Notes: generated by a model from the letters alone, not told the origin. 40,406 nt of DNA from Gemmatimonadota bacterium (GCA_024638305.1 JAHEKN010000013.1:1-40406), one strand, 5' to 3'; positions 1 through 10,056 are shown, counted from the first letter of the stretch. Program-made: numbers and translations.

Positions 1-106
1 CGGGGACGTCCGAGAGGTCGTGGTGACGGCAGAGTGTGTGGAACGGGGGGTGACACCGCTGCTCGTGCTGCACCCGGAGTCATCGCAGTCCAAGAAGGAA
101 GCCTGA
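1..106 (+). CDS. clpX: ClpX C-terminal fragment (5' end outside window)
   Basis: The open frame from base 2 to the TGA at 104-106 encodes the last 34 residues of a protein. It contains DVREVVVTAECVERGVTPLL, which resembles the C-terminal small-domain strand of ClpX (E. coli has a similar DVEKVVIDESVI...EPLL ending). ClpX is the AAA+ unfoldase that feeds substrates to the ClpP protease. The position directly upstream of lon supports the call, because clpX-lon is a common gene order. Only the tail is present, so neither the ATPase motifs nor the zinc-binding domain can be checked. The tail is too short for certainty. Confidence 0.72.
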   Translation, partial: GDVREVVVTAECVERGVTPLLVLHPESSQSKKEA

Positions 107-297
107 GGGCGGACGCACCCACAGCGCCCGCCGCCCTGCGGGATTCGTCCCGGCCACAGGGTTTCCCCGCTCGACTCTCGCCGGTACCATAGTCGGGTCC
201 AGCGTCGGTAACGCCCAAGGGCTCCGACGAATCGGCTCCTTCGGGGCGGTTCCCTTCCCGACCGAGCGCCCCGCAAGCCTTCAGGTTCGCAGCCGGC

Positions 298-2724
298 ATG
301 TCGGTTCTACACAGGGTCGACGAGACCTTCGAGGTCGCGGACGAGCAGCCCGTCGTGGCCCTCCGTGACCTCGTGTTCTTCCCCTACATGGTGCTGCCCC
401 TGCTCATCGGCCGGGCCCCTTCGGTGGCCGCGCTCAAGATGGCGGAGACCGAGGAAGGCACGCTGCTCCTACTCACCCAGAAGGACGGAGACGTCGATCT
501 TCCCACGGCGGCCGACCTCCACACGACGGGGTGCATCGTGCGCATCCTCCAGGTCACGCCCCTGACGGATGGCACGTCGCGGGTGGTCCTCGAGGGCCTG
601 GGACGGGCCGAAGCGCTGGAGTTTCGTGAAGAAGGGGACGGGCTGCGCGCGCGCACACGAATCCTCGAGCACTCCAAGCAGCGGCTCCTTGATCCCGAGG
701 TGGAAGCGCTGGTGCGGCAGGTGCGGGGCCTCTTCCACGAGTACGTCGCGCTTTCCCCGAGGATGCCCGACGAGCTCCACGGCACGCTACAGGGTGTGGA
801 GGACGCATCTCGACTCGGGAGCCTGATCGGCGGGCATCTGCTGATTCCCGTGGAGGACAAGCAGAGCGTGCTCACCCGCGTGGGGATCGAGGCGCAGTTC
901 ACGGTCCTGCGCGACATGATCCTGCGCGAGCTCGAGATCCTCCGCATCGAGGAGAAGCTCGATCAACAGGTTCAGGTCCAGATCGACGACGACCGCCGCC
1001 AGTTCTACCTGCAGGAGCAGCTCAAGGCGATCTCGAAGGAACTCGGGAGCACGGACTCCGAGTGGTCCGAGCTCGAGGCCCGGCTCGACAAGGCCGGACT
1101 CCCCCCGAACGTGCGCGAGCGCGCGGACCGCGAGCTGGGCCGGCTGGTCAAGCTCAATCCCGCGACGCCGGAGGCTTCGGTCATCCGGACCTACCTGGAC
1201 TGGCTGGCGGACCTGCCGTGGGAGTCCCGCACCGAGGACTTGCTGGACGTGGAGCGCGCTGCCCGCATCCTGGACGATGCGCACTACGGACTGGAGGAGG
1301 TGAAGGAGCGGATTCTGGACCACATCGCGGTGCTTTCGCTGGTCGGAGCGCTCAAAGGACCGATCCTCTGCCTGTCCGGTCCCCCCGGCGTCGGCAAGAC
1401 CTCGCTGGGGCAGAGCATCGCCCACGCCCTTGGCCGCGAGTTCGTGCGGGTCTCGCTCGGAGGGGTGCGCGACGAGGCGGAGATCCGGGGTCACCGCCGG
1501 ACCTACGTGGGCGCGCTCCCCGGACGGATCGTGCAGGGCATGCGGCGATCCGGCTCCCGGAATCCGGTGTTCCTGCTCGACGAGGTCGACAAGATGTCGC
1601 GCGACTTCCACGGAGACCCGGGCGCCGCGCTCCTCGAGGTGCTCGACCCCGAGCAGAACCGGACGTTCACAGACCACTATCTGGAGCTCGAGTTCGACCT
1701 GTCGGACGTGCTGTTCGTGGCCACGGCCAACCAGCTACAGGAGATCCCCGAGCCTCTGCTCGACCGCATGGAAATCATCCGGGTGCCCGGGTACCTGGAC
1801 ACGGAGAAGCGCGAGATCGGACGCCGCTTCCTGTGGCCCAAGCAGGTCGAGCGCCACGGGCTGGACGCGGAGCGGGTGGCACTCGGAGACGACGTCCTCG
1901 CATCGGTTCTGGACGGATACACACGGGAAGCCGGCGTCCGCGAGCTCGACCAGCGAATGGCGACGATCGCCCGCAAGCTGGCCCGCCGCGTGGCCGGCGC
2001 GGAGGAGAGCGAGGGGCGGATCGCCATCAGCACCGAAGAGCTACCCGATATCCTCGGGCCGCCGCCATACTCCCGCGCCGAGCGCGAAGACGGGGCGGGA
2101 GAGCGGATCGGGATCGCGAACGGACTCGCCTGGACCGCCGTGGGCGGCCAGGTGCTCGACGTGGAGGTGGCGGTGGTCCCGGGCACGGGCCAGATCCATC
2201 TGACGGGCACGCTGGGCGACGTGATGAAGGAGTCGGCCAGGGCCGCGATGACGTACGCGCGGTCGCGGGCCGAGCAGCTCGGTCTGGACGACAGCTTCCA
2301 CTCCGCCGTGGACATCCACATCCACCTCCCGGAGGGGGCGACCCCCAAGGACGGGCCCTCGGCCGGGATCACGATCGCGGTGGCACTGATATCGGCCCTC
2401 ACGGGAATCCCGAGCCGGGGGGACGTGGCCATGACCGGTGAGATCACGCTCCGGGGCCGAGTGCTCAAGGTAGGCGGCCTCAAGGAGAAGTCCGTGGCCG
2501 CCCACCGCTACGGCGTCGGCACCGTCCTGCTGCCGCACGACAACCGCGCGGAGGTCGAGAGACTCCCGGATGAGGTGCGCAGCGGCGTGCGCTTCCTGCC
2601 CGTCCGTACGATGGACGAGGTGCTGGAAGCCGCGTTGACCTATCTGCCGCCGTCCCGTGAGCTACCTGCCCAGCAGGGACCGATCCTGGAGGGCCTCGAC
2701 CCGGCGATTCAGCCGTTCCAGTGA
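298..2724 (+). CDS. lon: Lon ATP-dependent serine protease
   Basis: Cytoplasmic AAA+ protease that degrades misfolded and regulatory proteins. The 808-residue length is normal for LonA. The order is an N-terminal substrate-binding LAN domain (about 1-210), a coiled-coil linker, the AAA+ module with Walker A GPPGVGKT at 361-368 and Walker [10 protein letters not shown] at 424-432, and a C-terminal peptidase. The catalytic serine is Ser688 in PKDGPSAG, and the catalytic lysine is Lys731 in GGLKEK, 43 residues later as in E. coli Lon (Ser679/Lys722). The ATG at 298 gives the full N-terminal domain. Its stop overlaps the GTG of engB by 4 bases, so the two are probably translationally coupled. The 191 bases upstream hold no gene and should contain its promoter, but I see no convincing heat-shock element there. 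Confidence 0.97.
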   Translation: MSVLHRVDETFEVADEQPVVALRDLVFFPYMVLPLLIGRAPSVAALKMAETEEGTLLLLTQKDGDVDLPTAADLHTTGCIVRILQVTPLTDGTSRVVLEGLGRAEALEFREEGDGLRARTRILEHSKQRLLDPEVEALVRQVRGLFHEYVALSPRMPDELHGTLQGVEDASRLGSLIGGHLLIPVEDKQSVLTRVGIEAQFTVLRDMILRELEILRIEEKLDQQVQVQIDDDRRQFYLQEQLKAISKELGSTDSEWSELEARLDKAGLPPNVRERADRELGRLVKLNPATPEASVIRTYLDWLADLPWESRTEDLLDVERAARILDDAHYGLEEVKERILDHIAVLSLVGALKGPILCLSGPPGVGKTSLGQSIAHALGREFVRVSLGGVRDEAEIRGHRRTYVGALPGRIVQGMRRSGSRNPVFLLDEVDKMSRDFHGDPGAALLEVLDPEQNRTFTDHYLELEFDLSDVLFVATANQLQEIPEPLLDRMEIIRVPGYLDTEKREIGRRFLWPKQVERHGLDAERVALGDDVLASVLDGYTREAGVRELDQRMATIARKLARRVAGAEESEGRIAISTEELPDILGPPPYSRAEREDGAGERIGIANGLAWTAVGGQVLDVEVAVVPGTGQIHLTGTLGDVMKESARAAMTYARSRAEQLGLDDSFHSAVDIHIHLPEGATPKDGPSAGITIAVALISALTGIPSRGDVAMTGEITLRGRVLKVGGLKEKSVAAHRYGVGTVLLPHDNRAEVERLPDEVRSGVRFLPVRTMDEVLEAALTYLPPSRELPAQQGPILEGLDPAIQPFQ

Positions 2725-3335
2725 TCGTGCGCACCGTGGAGTTCGCGGGCTCCGTGGCCGACCCCGGCGGCCCGCTCCCGGGAACGCTCCCCCAGGTGGC
2801 GTTCGCGGGACGCTCCAACGTCGGGAAGTCGTCCCTCATCAACGTTCTGCTCCGCCGGACGCGGAAGAAGATCGCCCACGTCTCCGGCACGCCGGGCAAG
2901 ACCCAGACGCTCAATTTCTATCGCGTCAACGACACCTTTTTTCTGGTGGACCTCCCCGGTTTCGGATATGCCAAGGCGCCCAAGTCCATACGCGCGGCCT
3001 GGGAGCGACTGGTGTTTTCCTATCTGGGCGATACGCCCACACTGGCGGGCGTGGTGTACCTGGTGGATGCGCGGCATCCGCCGACGCCAATCGATCGGGA
3101 CATGATAGACCGGCTGGCCGGCGAGGGAGTGCCGGCGCTCGTGGTATTGACCAAGATGGACAAGCTGGGCACCAAGGAGCGCGGTGGGTCGATAGCCCGG
3201 GCCGCCAGGGACCTGGGGCTGGACGAGGAGCAACTCCTCCCGTTCTCATCAAGAACCCGTGAAGGTCGAGAAGCGCTCCTGGAAGCGATCGATGACCTCC
3301 TGACGGAGGACGGGAGAGCCACGGAGAGTGCCTGA
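2721..3335 (+). CDS. engB: Ribosome-biogenesis GTP-binding protein EngB/YsxC
   Basis: TrmE-Era-EngA-EngB-Septin family GTPase needed for 50S subunit assembly. The 204 residues are typical for the family. G1 is GRSNVGKS at 30-37, the switch II/G3 motif is DLPGFGYA at 77-84, and G4 is TKMD at 144-147. A late SSRTREG segment is the expected G5 region. The SNVGKSS P-loop and the DLPGFGYA sequence are specific to EngB rather than Era or Der. The GTG start at 2721 overlaps the lon stop (GTGA). Lon-EngB linkage is also known in Bacillus (lonA-ysxC). Confidence 0.95.
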   Translation: MIVRTVEFAGSVADPGGPLPGTLPQVAFAGRSNVGKSSLINVLLRRTRKKIAHVSGTPGKTQTLNFYRVNDTFFLVDLPGFGYAKAPKSIRAAWERLVFSYLGDTPTLAGVVYLVDARHPPTPIDRDMIDRLAGEGVPALVVLTKMDKLGTKERGGSIARAARDLGLDEEQLLPFSSRTREGREALLEAIDDLLTEDGRATESA

Positions 3336-3336
3336 G

Positions 3337-4002
3337 ATGTGTCGCCACGCCAGTCCGAGATGGCCACGCCATTCCGCAAGTCTGCTGACCGCGGTCGGCT
3401 TGGCCTGGGGTTGCGCCGCCCCCGCGCCGGACGGAGGGCGCCCGGCTCCGCTCGGGGAGGTCCTGACCTCCGACTCGGTCCCAGCCGGGTATGGAACGCT
3501 CCGTCAGGACGAGATCACGATCTCACTCCGCTCCGGCAACCTACTGGTCAAGGTGACGCCGCTGTTCGAGCCCGTGGTGCGGCTGACGGCCCCCGACACC
3601 TACGAGCGACTCCGGCGACTACGGGAGTCCGCCGAACCCCAGGTCGCCCTCCAGACCGGAGGCGGCGACACCAAGATGTTCTTCGTATCCTTCTTCACCT
3701 ATCAGCCGAACGTGACGTTCCAGCCCGAGGACCTGCACCTGTTCAGCCTCGGGCTGCGCTACCGGCCCATGGCGATCGTGCCGGTCACCCAGGGCTGGGG
3801 CGCTCAACGACTCGGGCAACGCGAGACCCAAAGCGCGCTCTACGCGTTCGACGGCGTCGTAAGCCTCGATACCGTTCTCGAGGTGGAGTACGCGGGAACG
3901 CGGGGATTCGGGTGGGACCGGGTCCTGATCAGGATCGAGGCCGAGCGCTCGCGGGTCCGTGCTCGCGCCCGGCAGGGGTCGCTGACGTCAGGAGTCCGAT
4001 AG
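3337..4002 (+). CDS. Probable lipoprotein, function unknown
   Basis: A 221-residue protein that I do not recognise. The N-terminus has a basic segment, a short hydrophobic stretch and a cysteine at residue 26 (GLAWGC), which looks like an imperfect lipobox (A-W-G-C), followed by a Pro/Gly-rich linker. The rest looks beta-rich (ITISLRSGNLLVKVTPL, TYQPNVTFQPEDLHLF), so a small periplasmic or outer-membrane-facing domain is likely. I chose the ATG at 3337 because a GGAG lies at a suitable distance upstream. A GTG at 3328 in the same frame is too close to that site. It follows engB directly and may share its transcript. Its 3' end overlaps the convergent regulator gene by 15 bases. Confidence 0.7.
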   Translation: MCRHASPRWPRHSASLLTAVGLAWGCAAPAPDGGRPAPLGEVLTSDSVPAGYGTLRQDEITISLRSGNLLVKVTPLFEPVVRLTAPDTYERLRRLRESAEPQVALQTGGGDTKMFFVSFFTYQPNVTFQPEDLHLFSLGLRYRPMAIVPVTQGWGAQRLGQRETQSALYAFDGVVSLDTVLEVEYAGTRGFGWDRVLIRIEAERSRVRARARQGSLTSGVR

Positions 4003-5625
4003 CCCGTACTTCTGGATCTTGCGGTACAGCGTCCTCTCTCCGATGCCAAGCTGTTCCGCGGCTTTCCGGCGGTTCCCGGCCGTGTGGCGCAACGCGGACT
4101 CGATCGCGATCCGCTCGAGCTCATCGATGGTCATCCCTTCCGGGATGATGAAGCTCGGCTCTTCGGTTTCCTCCTGCTGGGCTTCGGCCTCTGCCTCCGA
4201 GTGGGACGACGATGGTCCCCCCGTGGCCACCGCACCCGACGATCGTACGACCTGAAGGAAGGCGTCCTCGTGCTCGTCGGGGAAGCGGATCTCCGTGCCG
4301 CCGGCCGAGGTCCCAATGCCGCCGTCTCGGCGGTACGCCTCGAACTGGCGGCGGAGATCGTCCATGTCGACGCGGAGGTCCACCAACGTCTTGAAGATGA
4401 ACTCCAGCTCGGGGCGGGGTGCGTCGCGTGCGCGCACGAGCGGGGCCGCCGGGACCGGAACCGGCATGTGTTGGGGCGACGCTGCGAGCGGCGCAGGCAG
4501 CCGGGAGCGATACCGCACCTCGTCCGGGATGTCCTCCGCCCGGATGACCTGACCGGGCGCGAGCACCACCATGCTCTCGACCAGATTGCGGAGCTCGCGC
4601 ACGTTCCCGGGCCAGTGGTAGGCCTCGAGGATGCGCATCGCCTCGGGCGAGATCCCCACGAAGGGACGGTCGTGGCGCTCGCTCACCTCTCGGATGAAGG
4701 CATGGACGAGCAGGGGGACGTCAGCGGTGCGCTCCCGGAGCGGCGGAAGCTGGATGCTCAGGACGTTCAGCCGGTAGTACAGGTCGCGCCGGAACTCTCC
4801 TCGCTCGGCCAGCTCGCGCAGTTCGCGGTTGGTGGCCGCGATGATGCGGACGTCCACCCGGATCGGTTGCTCACCTCCGACACGCGTGAACTCACGCTGC
4901 TCGAGCACCCTGAGCATCTTCGTCTGCGTGGCGAGGGGCATGTCGCCGATCTCGTCGAGGAAGATCACGCCCTTGTCCGCCAGCTCGAAGAAGCCCTTCC
5001 GCGAGTCGATGGCGCCCGTGAAGGCGCCCTTCTCGTGACCGAAGAGCTCGCTTTCGAGCAGCGTGTCCGGAAGCGCGGCCACGTTGACCGGAATGAAGCG
5101 CTGATGCCGTCGTCGGGAGAGCAGGTGGATGCCGCGGGCCACGAGTTCTTTGCCGGTCCCGGACTCCCCCGTGATCAGCACCGTGGAATCGACCGGAGCG
5201 ATCTGGACCACGCGCTCGAGCGCCTCACGAATCGCGACCGTCTCCCCGACGATTCCCGTGCTTTCCTGAAGGTGCACCCGGTCGATGACGCGGCGACCGT
5301 AGAGGAGGACCTCGTCCGGATCGATGGGTTGCACGAACACGTCGCTCACGGCGGCGTCGAGCGCGCTGGCCCGCAGTCCGGGCCCGGCGGCCGGCACCAC
5401 GGCGAGAATGGGCACCGAAAGCCTGTCCCGCGCCTGCCCCAGCAGATCGGGCGGTGCCCCGTCCGCTCCCCAACCGGTTAGCACCAATAGGACCGCATCA
5501 CCCTGATCGGTGATCACCTCTGAGGGCGTCACCAGCTCGACGGCGAACCCGGCTCCCGCGAACGCCTCCCGAAGGGCGCCGGCGGTCTCGAGGTCGTGGG
5601 TGGAGACGAGAATGCGGTCGGACAT
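3988..5625 (-). CDS. Sigma-54-dependent activator with degenerate receiver
   Basis: Bacterial enhancer-binding protein of 545 residues. It has an N-terminal receiver-like domain (1-115), an AAA+ domain with Walker A GESGTGKE at 153-160, the sigma-54-contacting loop GAFTGA at 200-205 and Walker B VIFLDEIG at 220-227, a long linker with a likely coiled coil (about 405-433) and an acidic stretch, and a C-terminal Fis-type helix-turn-helix (about 505-545). The receiver lacks the usual residues: the acidic pair is replaced by ST-H-D, the phospho-acceptor position in LLVLTGW is not aspartate, and the conserved lysine is Gln99 (VFVQPID). It is therefore unlikely to be switched by phosphorylation. 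The ATG at 5625 is one base after the gcvT stop. An upstream in-frame ATG at 5694 would lie inside gcvT and adds only non-homologous residues. Confidence 0.9.
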   Translation of the reverse strand: MSDRILVSTHDLETAGALREAFAGAGFAVELVTPSEVITDQGDAVLLVLTGWGADGAPPDLLGQARDRLSVPILAVVPAAGPGLRASALDAAVSDVFVQPIDPDEVLLYGRRVIDRVHLQESTGIVGETVAIREALERVVQIAPVDSTVLITGESGTGKELVARGIHLLSRRRHQRFIPVNVAALPDTLLESELFGHEKGAFTGAIDSRKGFFELADKGVIFLDEIGDMPLATQTKMLRVLEQREFTRVGGEQPIRVDVRIIAATNRELRELAERGEFRRDLYYRLNVLSIQLPPLRERTADVPLLVHAFIREVSERHDRPFVGISPEAMRILEAYHWPGNVRELRNLVESMVVLAPGQVIRAEDIPDEVRYRSRLPAPLAASPQHMPVPVPAAPLVRARDAPRPELEFIFKTLVDLRVDMDDLRRQFEAYRRDGGIGTSAGGTEIRFPDEHEDAFLQVVRSSGAVATGGPSSSHSEAEAEAQQEETEEPSFIIPEGMTIDELERIAIESALRHTAGNRRKAAEQLGIGERTLYRKIQKYGLSDS

Positions 5626-5626
5626 G

Positions 5627-6736
5627 TCAGCGCCGGATCGAGCCGTCCTTGTAGAACGGCGGGCGCTCCACCACGGCCGGATGGTCGGTGTCACGGATGC
5701 GTACGGCGACCTGGCTTCCGGTTTTCGCGTGCGACACGGGCAGGTATCCCAGGCCGACGCCGACGCCGAGCGTGGGAGAGAGCGTCCCGCTGGTCACTTC
5801 CCCCGAGACCTCGCCGTCGCAGACGAGGGGATATCCCGGTCTGGGGAAGCCGCGCTCCGAGAGTCGGAATCCGGCCAGGCGCCGCGTCAGCCCGGCCTCC
5901 TTCTGTGCGGCCAGGGAATCCCGGCCCACGAAGTCCCCTTTGTCGAGCTTCACGATCCAGCCGAGCCCGGACTCCAGGGCGGTGTGCTCCTCGTCCAGGT
6001 CGTTGCCGTAGAGCGCGTATCCCACTTCCAGCCGAAGCGAGTCCCGTGATCCGAGCCCCGCCGGGCGGACGCCGCTGGATTCCCCCTCGGCAAGGAGTCG
6101 CCGCCACACCGTCACTGCGTCCCCAGCGTCCACGTAGAGCTCGAAGCCGTCCTCGCCAGTGTACCCGGTTCGCGCGATCGTTGCCGGGACTCCGGCGACG
6201 CGGCCTTCGGCGAAGTGGTAGTATCCGATGGCGTCCAGATCGGTGTCGGTGATTCGGCCCACGACCGCGGAGGCTCGCGGCCCCTGCACGGCGAGCAGGG
6301 CGATCTGGTCGGAAACGTCTTCCACGTCGACGTCCAACCCGGCGGAATGCTCTCGCACCCACGCCATGTCCTTGGCCCGGTTGGAGGCGTTGACAACCAG
6401 CATGATGTGGTCTGCGTAGCGGTAGACGAGCAGATCGTCGATCACCCCGCCGTCCTCCCGGCACATGGCCGAGTACTGGGCTCCCCCGACCTCGACGCGG
6501 GCCGTGTCGTTGACGCCGATGCGCTGCACCAGATCCAGCGCGCCCGGGCCCCGCAGAACGAACTCCCCCATGTGGGACACGTCGAACACGCCCACCGCTT
6601 CCCGAACGGCCCGGTGCTCCTCACGGATCCCGGTCGGATACTGGACGGGCATTTCGAAGCCGGCGAACGGAACCATTTTCCCGCCGAGGCGCACGTGCTC
6701 GTCGAACAGGGGAGTCTTCTGCAACGCGTCGGTCAT
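5627..6736 (-). CDS. gcvT: Aminomethyltransferase, glycine cleavage system T protein
   Basis: Transfers the methylene group of the aminomethyl-lipoyl H protein to tetrahydrofolate and releases ammonia. The 369-residue length matches the family. Recognisable segments are TPLFDEHVRLGGKMVPFAGF at the start, VFDVSHMGE, VVNASNRAKDMAWV, and TRTGYTGEDGFELYVD-like sequence in the folate-binding barrel. The C-terminal GYLPVSHAKTGSQVAVRIR is typical of the GCV_T C-domain. No gcvH or gcvP lies nearby. The gene instead sits between argF and a sigma-54 regulator, with its ATG overlapping the argF stop by 4 bases (ATGA). YgfZ- and dimethylglycine-dehydrogenase-type relatives are less likely because of the full-length GcvT-like sequence. 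Confidence 0.93.
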   Translation of the reverse strand: MTDALQKTPLFDEHVRLGGKMVPFAGFEMPVQYPTGIREEHRAVREAVGVFDVSHMGEFVLRGPGALDLVQRIGVNDTARVEVGGAQYSAMCREDGGVIDDLLVYRYADHIMLVVNASNRAKDMAWVREHSAGLDVDVEDVSDQIALLAVQGPRASAVVGRITDTDLDAIGYYHFAEGRVAGVPATIARTGYTGEDGFELYVDAGDAVTVWRRLLAEGESSGVRPAGLGSRDSLRLEVGYALYGNDLDEEHTALESGLGWIVKLDKGDFVGRDSLAAQKEAGLTRRLAGFRLSERGFPRPGYPLVCDGEVSGEVTSGTLSPTLGVGVGLGYLPVSHAKTGSQVAVRIRDTDHPAVVERPPFYKDGSIRR

Positions 6737-7632
6737 CCCAACAGCTCCATGAGGATCGCCTTCTGGATGTGGAGGCGATTCTCCGCCTCGTCGAAAACGG
6801 CGGATTGCGGGCCTTCCATTACCTCGTCCGTGACCTCTTCACCGCGGTGGGCCGGAAGACAGTGCAGGAAGATCGCTTCGGGCGCGCCCCGGGCCATGAG
6901 CTTGCCGTCCACCAGAAATCCCTGGAAGGCACGCTCACGCTCGATCCGTTCCGCCTCCTGTCCCATGGAGGTCCACACATCGGTGGTGATCACGTTGGCG
7001 CCCGCGACGGCCGCGGCGGGATCGCGCAGGAGCTCCACCGCCCCGTCCTGCCGAGCGGCAGCCAGGATCTCCGGATCCGGATCGTAGCCCTCGGGGCAGG
7101 CCAACCGCAGGCGGAATCCGAGCATGCGGGCCGCATTGAGCCAGGAGTTGGCCATGTTGTTGCCGTCGCCCACCCAAGCCACGTCCAGGTCCTGCGCCGG
7201 CACGCCGAGCCGCTCGACGCCCGTCATCACGTCGGCCATGACCTGGCACGGGTGGAGGAGGTCCGTAAGGCCGTTGATCACCGGGATGGTGGCCCAACGC
7301 GCCAACTCCTCCACGTCCGCCTGCGAGAACGTGCGGATCATGATCCCGTCGACGTAACGGGAGAGGACCCGCGCCGTGTCGCGGATCGGCTCACCCCGAC
7401 CCATCTGAGTGGTGTCCCCGCTGAGGAAGAGTGCCCCGCCTCCCAGTTGTCGAACGCCGACCTCGAACGACACCCGCGTGCGCGTTGACTGCTTGGTGAA
7501 GATCAGCGCGACTTCCTTCCCCGCCAGCGGGCGGCCGACGACGCGACCGGACTTGAGGTCCGCCCCCAAGGCCAGAAGGCCTTCGAGGTCGTAACTGGAG
7601 AAGTCCGTGATGGCCAGGAAATCCCGTTTCAT
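6733..7632 (-). CDS. argF: Ornithine carbamoyltransferase
   Basis: Makes citrulline from ornithine and carbamoyl phosphate in arginine biosynthesis; cytoplasmic. With the ATG at 7632 it is 299 residues, normal for the family. The carbamoyl-phosphate site STRT is at 49-52, HPCQ at 127-130, the ornithine-binding SMG motif at about 222-224 (DVWTSMGQE) and HCLP at 257-260. The SMG motif separates it from acetylornithine and aspartate carbamoyltransferases. The frame stays open upstream to 7797, but that stretch is Arg/Gly-rich and non-homologous, so I exclude it. The 174-base gap upstream of the start contains no gene and may hold the promoter. I see no clear ARG box. Confidence 0.95.
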   Translation of the reverse strand: MKRDFLAITDFSSYDLEGLLALGADLKSGRVVGRPLAGKEVALIFTKQSTRTRVSFEVGVRQLGGGALFLSGDTTQMGRGEPIRDTARVLSRYVDGIMIRTFSQADVEELARWATIPVINGLTDLLHPCQVMADVMTGVERLGVPAQDLDVAWVGDGNNMANSWLNAARMLGFRLRLACPEGYDPDPEILAAARQDGAVELLRDPAAAVAGANVITTDVWTSMGQEAERIERERAFQGFLVDGKLMARGAPEAIFLHCLPAHRGEEVTDEVMEGPQSAVFDEAENRLHIQKAILMELLG

Positions 7633-7806
7633 GCAGTCCCCGATTCGCGTTCGAGCGGTGGTATCGCGCCTGCTCCGGCCCGAGGCGGTGCCAAGGTAGG
7701 TTGGCCCCCGGTCTGACGAAATGGCAGGAGCCCCTCCCGACCGTGCGACGGCCCCGAATGCCCCGTTCTCCGCCGGGTAGCGCCCCTGCCCGGCCATGAG
7801 CGCGAC

Positions 7807-9381
7807 CTAGAGAATGTAGCGTCGCAGATCCTCGTCGCGGGCGATCTCGGACAGGTGGTCCAGCACGAATGCACGGTCCACGGTGGTGCTGCGCGGTCCC
7901 ACGTCCGGAAGGTCGAACAGGATGTCCTCGAGCAGCGTGGTCAGGACCGTCTGCAACCGGCGAGCGCCGATGTTCTCCATCCGGTCGTTCAGCTCCATCG
8001 CGATGCGTGCGATCTCGCGGATGCCGTCGTCCGTGAACTCCAGCGTCGCACCCTCGGTCTCGATCAGGGCCCGGTACTGGATGATCAGCGCGTTCTGCGG
8101 CTCGGTCAGGATGCGGACGAACTCTTCCTCCCCGAGGGTCTGCAACTCGACCCTGATGGGGAAGCGGCCCTGGAGCTCGGGAATCAGGTCGCTGGGCTTG
8201 GCCACGTGGAACGCGCCCGCCGCGATGAACAGGACGTGGTCCGTCCGGACCATGCCGTACTTGGTTTGTACGTTGGAGCCCTCCACGATGGGGAGCAGGT
8301 CGCGCTGCACCCCCTCCCGGCTCACGTCGGGGCCGGTGCCGCCGCGCTCTCCCGCCACCTTGTCGATCTCGTCGAGGAAGACGATCCCCATCTCCTCGAC
8401 CCGAAACAGCGCCTCATTGACGACCTCGTCCATGTCGACCATGCGGTCTAGCTCTTCCTGCACGAGGACCCGCCGCGCCTCCGAGACCGAAACGATTCGA
8501 CGTTTCTTCCGCTTCGGGAGCATGTCCTGCAGCATCTCGGTGAAGTTGAAGTCCATGCCGTCGGCCCCCATCGGAAGCATCATGCCTTCCACGGACGGCG
8601 TCTGCTGGACCTCGATCTCCACCTCGCGATCCTCGAGCTTCCCGTCCCGGAGGAGCTGTTTCAACTTCTCCCGCGTCCGGCCCCAGCGGTCGACCGCACT
8701 GCCATCGGACGGATCACCAGGCGGCTCCTGCTCACCGCCGCCTTCGGGCCGGATTCCGGCGGGGCCCGCCACGAACACGGGACGATCCCCGCCGACCCGC
8801 TCCCCGGGACCAGATGGGGTCTTTCCGGACGGTACCCCCGATCCGTCGCCGAACGGGCTGATCCCGGCCGGACGGACGTGGCTGGACTGCGGGAGTAGGA
8901 GATCGAGTAAGCGGGACTCCGCCCTCGACTCCGCCTCCGGCTCGAACTCCGCCTCGCGGTCGCTCCGCACCATGTTCACGGCGATGTCGACCAGGTCTCG
9001 AATCATGGACTCGACGTCCCGGCCCACGTATCCGACCTCCGTGAACTTGGAGGCTTCGACCTTCACGAAGGGCGCCCCAGCGAGCCTGGCGAGGCGGCGG
9101 GCGATCTCGGTCTTCCCCACACCGGTCGGACCGATGAGGATCAGATTGTTCGGCATGATCTCGTCGCGGAGATCATCGCCGACCCGCTGACGCCGCCATC
9201 GATTGCGGAGCGAGATGGCCACCGCCTTCTTGGCCCCGTCCTGACCGACGATGAACTTGTCCAGCTCCGCGACGATCTGCCGCGGCGTCAACTCGTCGAG
9301 CCACTCGCCCCCGTCGTCGCCCTGGTCGTCCGCCTGGCTCGCGGGCGCCGGAGCGACGCCGGTCCCCTTACGGTCGCTCAT
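7807..9381 (-). CDS. hslU: ATP-dependent protease ATPase subunit HslU
   Basis: Clp/HSP100-family AAA+ unfoldase that pairs with HslV. At 524 residues it is about 80 longer than E. coli HslU (443). The extra length is an N-terminal extension (about 1-25) and a Gly/Pro-rich insert within the I-domain (about 166-230, [12 protein letters not shown] onward). Walker A GPTGVGKT is at 84-91 and Walker [10 protein letters not shown] at 333-341. The pore motif GYVGRD is near 117-122. The C-terminus DEDLRRYIL keeps the tail that inserts into HslV pockets. The start ATG overlaps the hslV stop by 4 bases. The insert has the look of a disordered loop and should not prevent assembly. Confidence 0.96.
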   Translation of the reverse strand: MSDRKGTGVAPAPASQADDQGDDGGEWLDELTPRQIVAELDKFIVGQDGAKKAVAISLRNRWRRQRVGDDLRDEIMPNNLILIGPTGVGKTEIARRLARLAGAPFVKVEASKFTEVGYVGRDVESMIRDLVDIAVNMVRSDREAEFEPEAESRAESRLLDLLLPQSSHVRPAGISPFGDGSGVPSGKTPSGPGERVGGDRPVFVAGPAGIRPEGGGEQEPPGDPSDGSAVDRWGRTREKLKQLLRDGKLEDREVEIEVQQTPSVEGMMLPMGADGMDFNFTEMLQDMLPKRKKRRIVSVSEARRVLVQEELDRMVDMDEVVNEALFRVEEMGIVFLDEIDKVAGERGGTGPDVSREGVQRDLLPIVEGSNVQTKYGMVRTDHVLFIAAGAFHVAKPSDLIPELQGRFPIRVELQTLGEEEFVRILTEPQNALIIQYRALIETEGATLEFTDDGIREIARIAMELNDRMENIGARRLQTVLTTLLEDILFDLPDVGPRSTTVDRAFVLDHLSEIARDEDLRRYIL

Positions 9382-9923
9382 GCGTCGAGCTCCAGTACCG
9401 TGATCTTCTGATTCGTGTAGATGCAGATCTCGCCCGCGATGCTCAGGGCTTCGCGCGCCACCTGGCCCGCGTCCAGGTCCGAGTGGAGGAGCAGGGCCCG
9501 CGCGGCCGCCAGGGCGAAGGATCCCCCCGAACCGATCGCGACCACGTCGTCATCCGGACTGATCACGTTGCCGTCCCCGCTGATCAGGAAGATCTCGTTG
9601 CGGTCCGCCACGACCAGCAGCGCGTCGAGGCGCCGCAGGAACCGGTCGGTTCGCCAGTCCTTCGCGAGCTCCACGCAGGCCTTGGTGAGGTTGGCGGGGA
9701 AGCGCTCGATCTTCTCGTCCAGCTTCTCGAAAAGGGTGAACGCGTCGGCCACGGCACCGGCGAAACCGGCAAGGATCTTCCCTTCCTTGAGCACCCGCAC
9801 CTTCTGCGCGGAATCCTTCACCACGGTATCACCCATGGTGACCTGGCCGTCTCCGGCCATCGCGGTCCTGCCGTCCCTTCGCACCGCCACCACGGTGGTG
9901 GCGCGCGTCCTCGGTTCAGTCAT
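9378..9923 (-). CDS. hslV: ATP-dependent protease peptidase subunit HslV
   Basis: Threonine peptidase of the two-component HslVU protease, related to the proteasome beta subunit. The 181-residue protein contains [52 protein letters not shown] and the GSGG loop, all diagnostic. The aligned N-terminal threonine is Thr9, so an eight-residue propeptide (MTEPRTRA) must be removed. E. coli HslV loses only its methionine. The upstream in-frame region to 10319 overlaps xerC and is not homologous, so the ATG at 9923 is the start. The gene is coupled to hslU by a 4-base overlap. Confidence 0.96.
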   Translation of the reverse strand: MTEPRTRATTVVAVRRDGRTAMAGDGQVTMGDTVVKDSAQKVRVLKEGKILAGFAGAVADAFTLFEKLDEKIERFPANLTKACVELAKDWRTDRFLRRLDALLVVADRNEIFLISGDGNVISPDDDVVAIGSGGSFALAAARALLLHSDLDAGQVAREALSIAGEICIYTNQKITVLELDA

Positions 9924-10056
9924 GCGTCTCCTGGCATCCCTGGGGTTTCCGCTGGGCGGGCCCTGGCGTCGTCGCGACCTGAACGAAGCCGGTGCGAGGC
10001 TCGCTACTACACCCGAGGCGGCCGCAGGTGCGGAGGCGCGAGAAGCATGAGCCGTC

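Noticed and set aside
107..297. Possible heat-shock operator or promoter between clpX and lon
   Set aside because: I found no CIRCE inverted repeat and no convincing -35/-10 pair, so no site is claimed.
4084..5481. Long plus-strand open frame of 465 codons
   Set aside because: It lies antisense to the sigma-54 activator. The translation is Arg/His/Gly-rich with no family resemblance, as expected from high-GC mirror frames.
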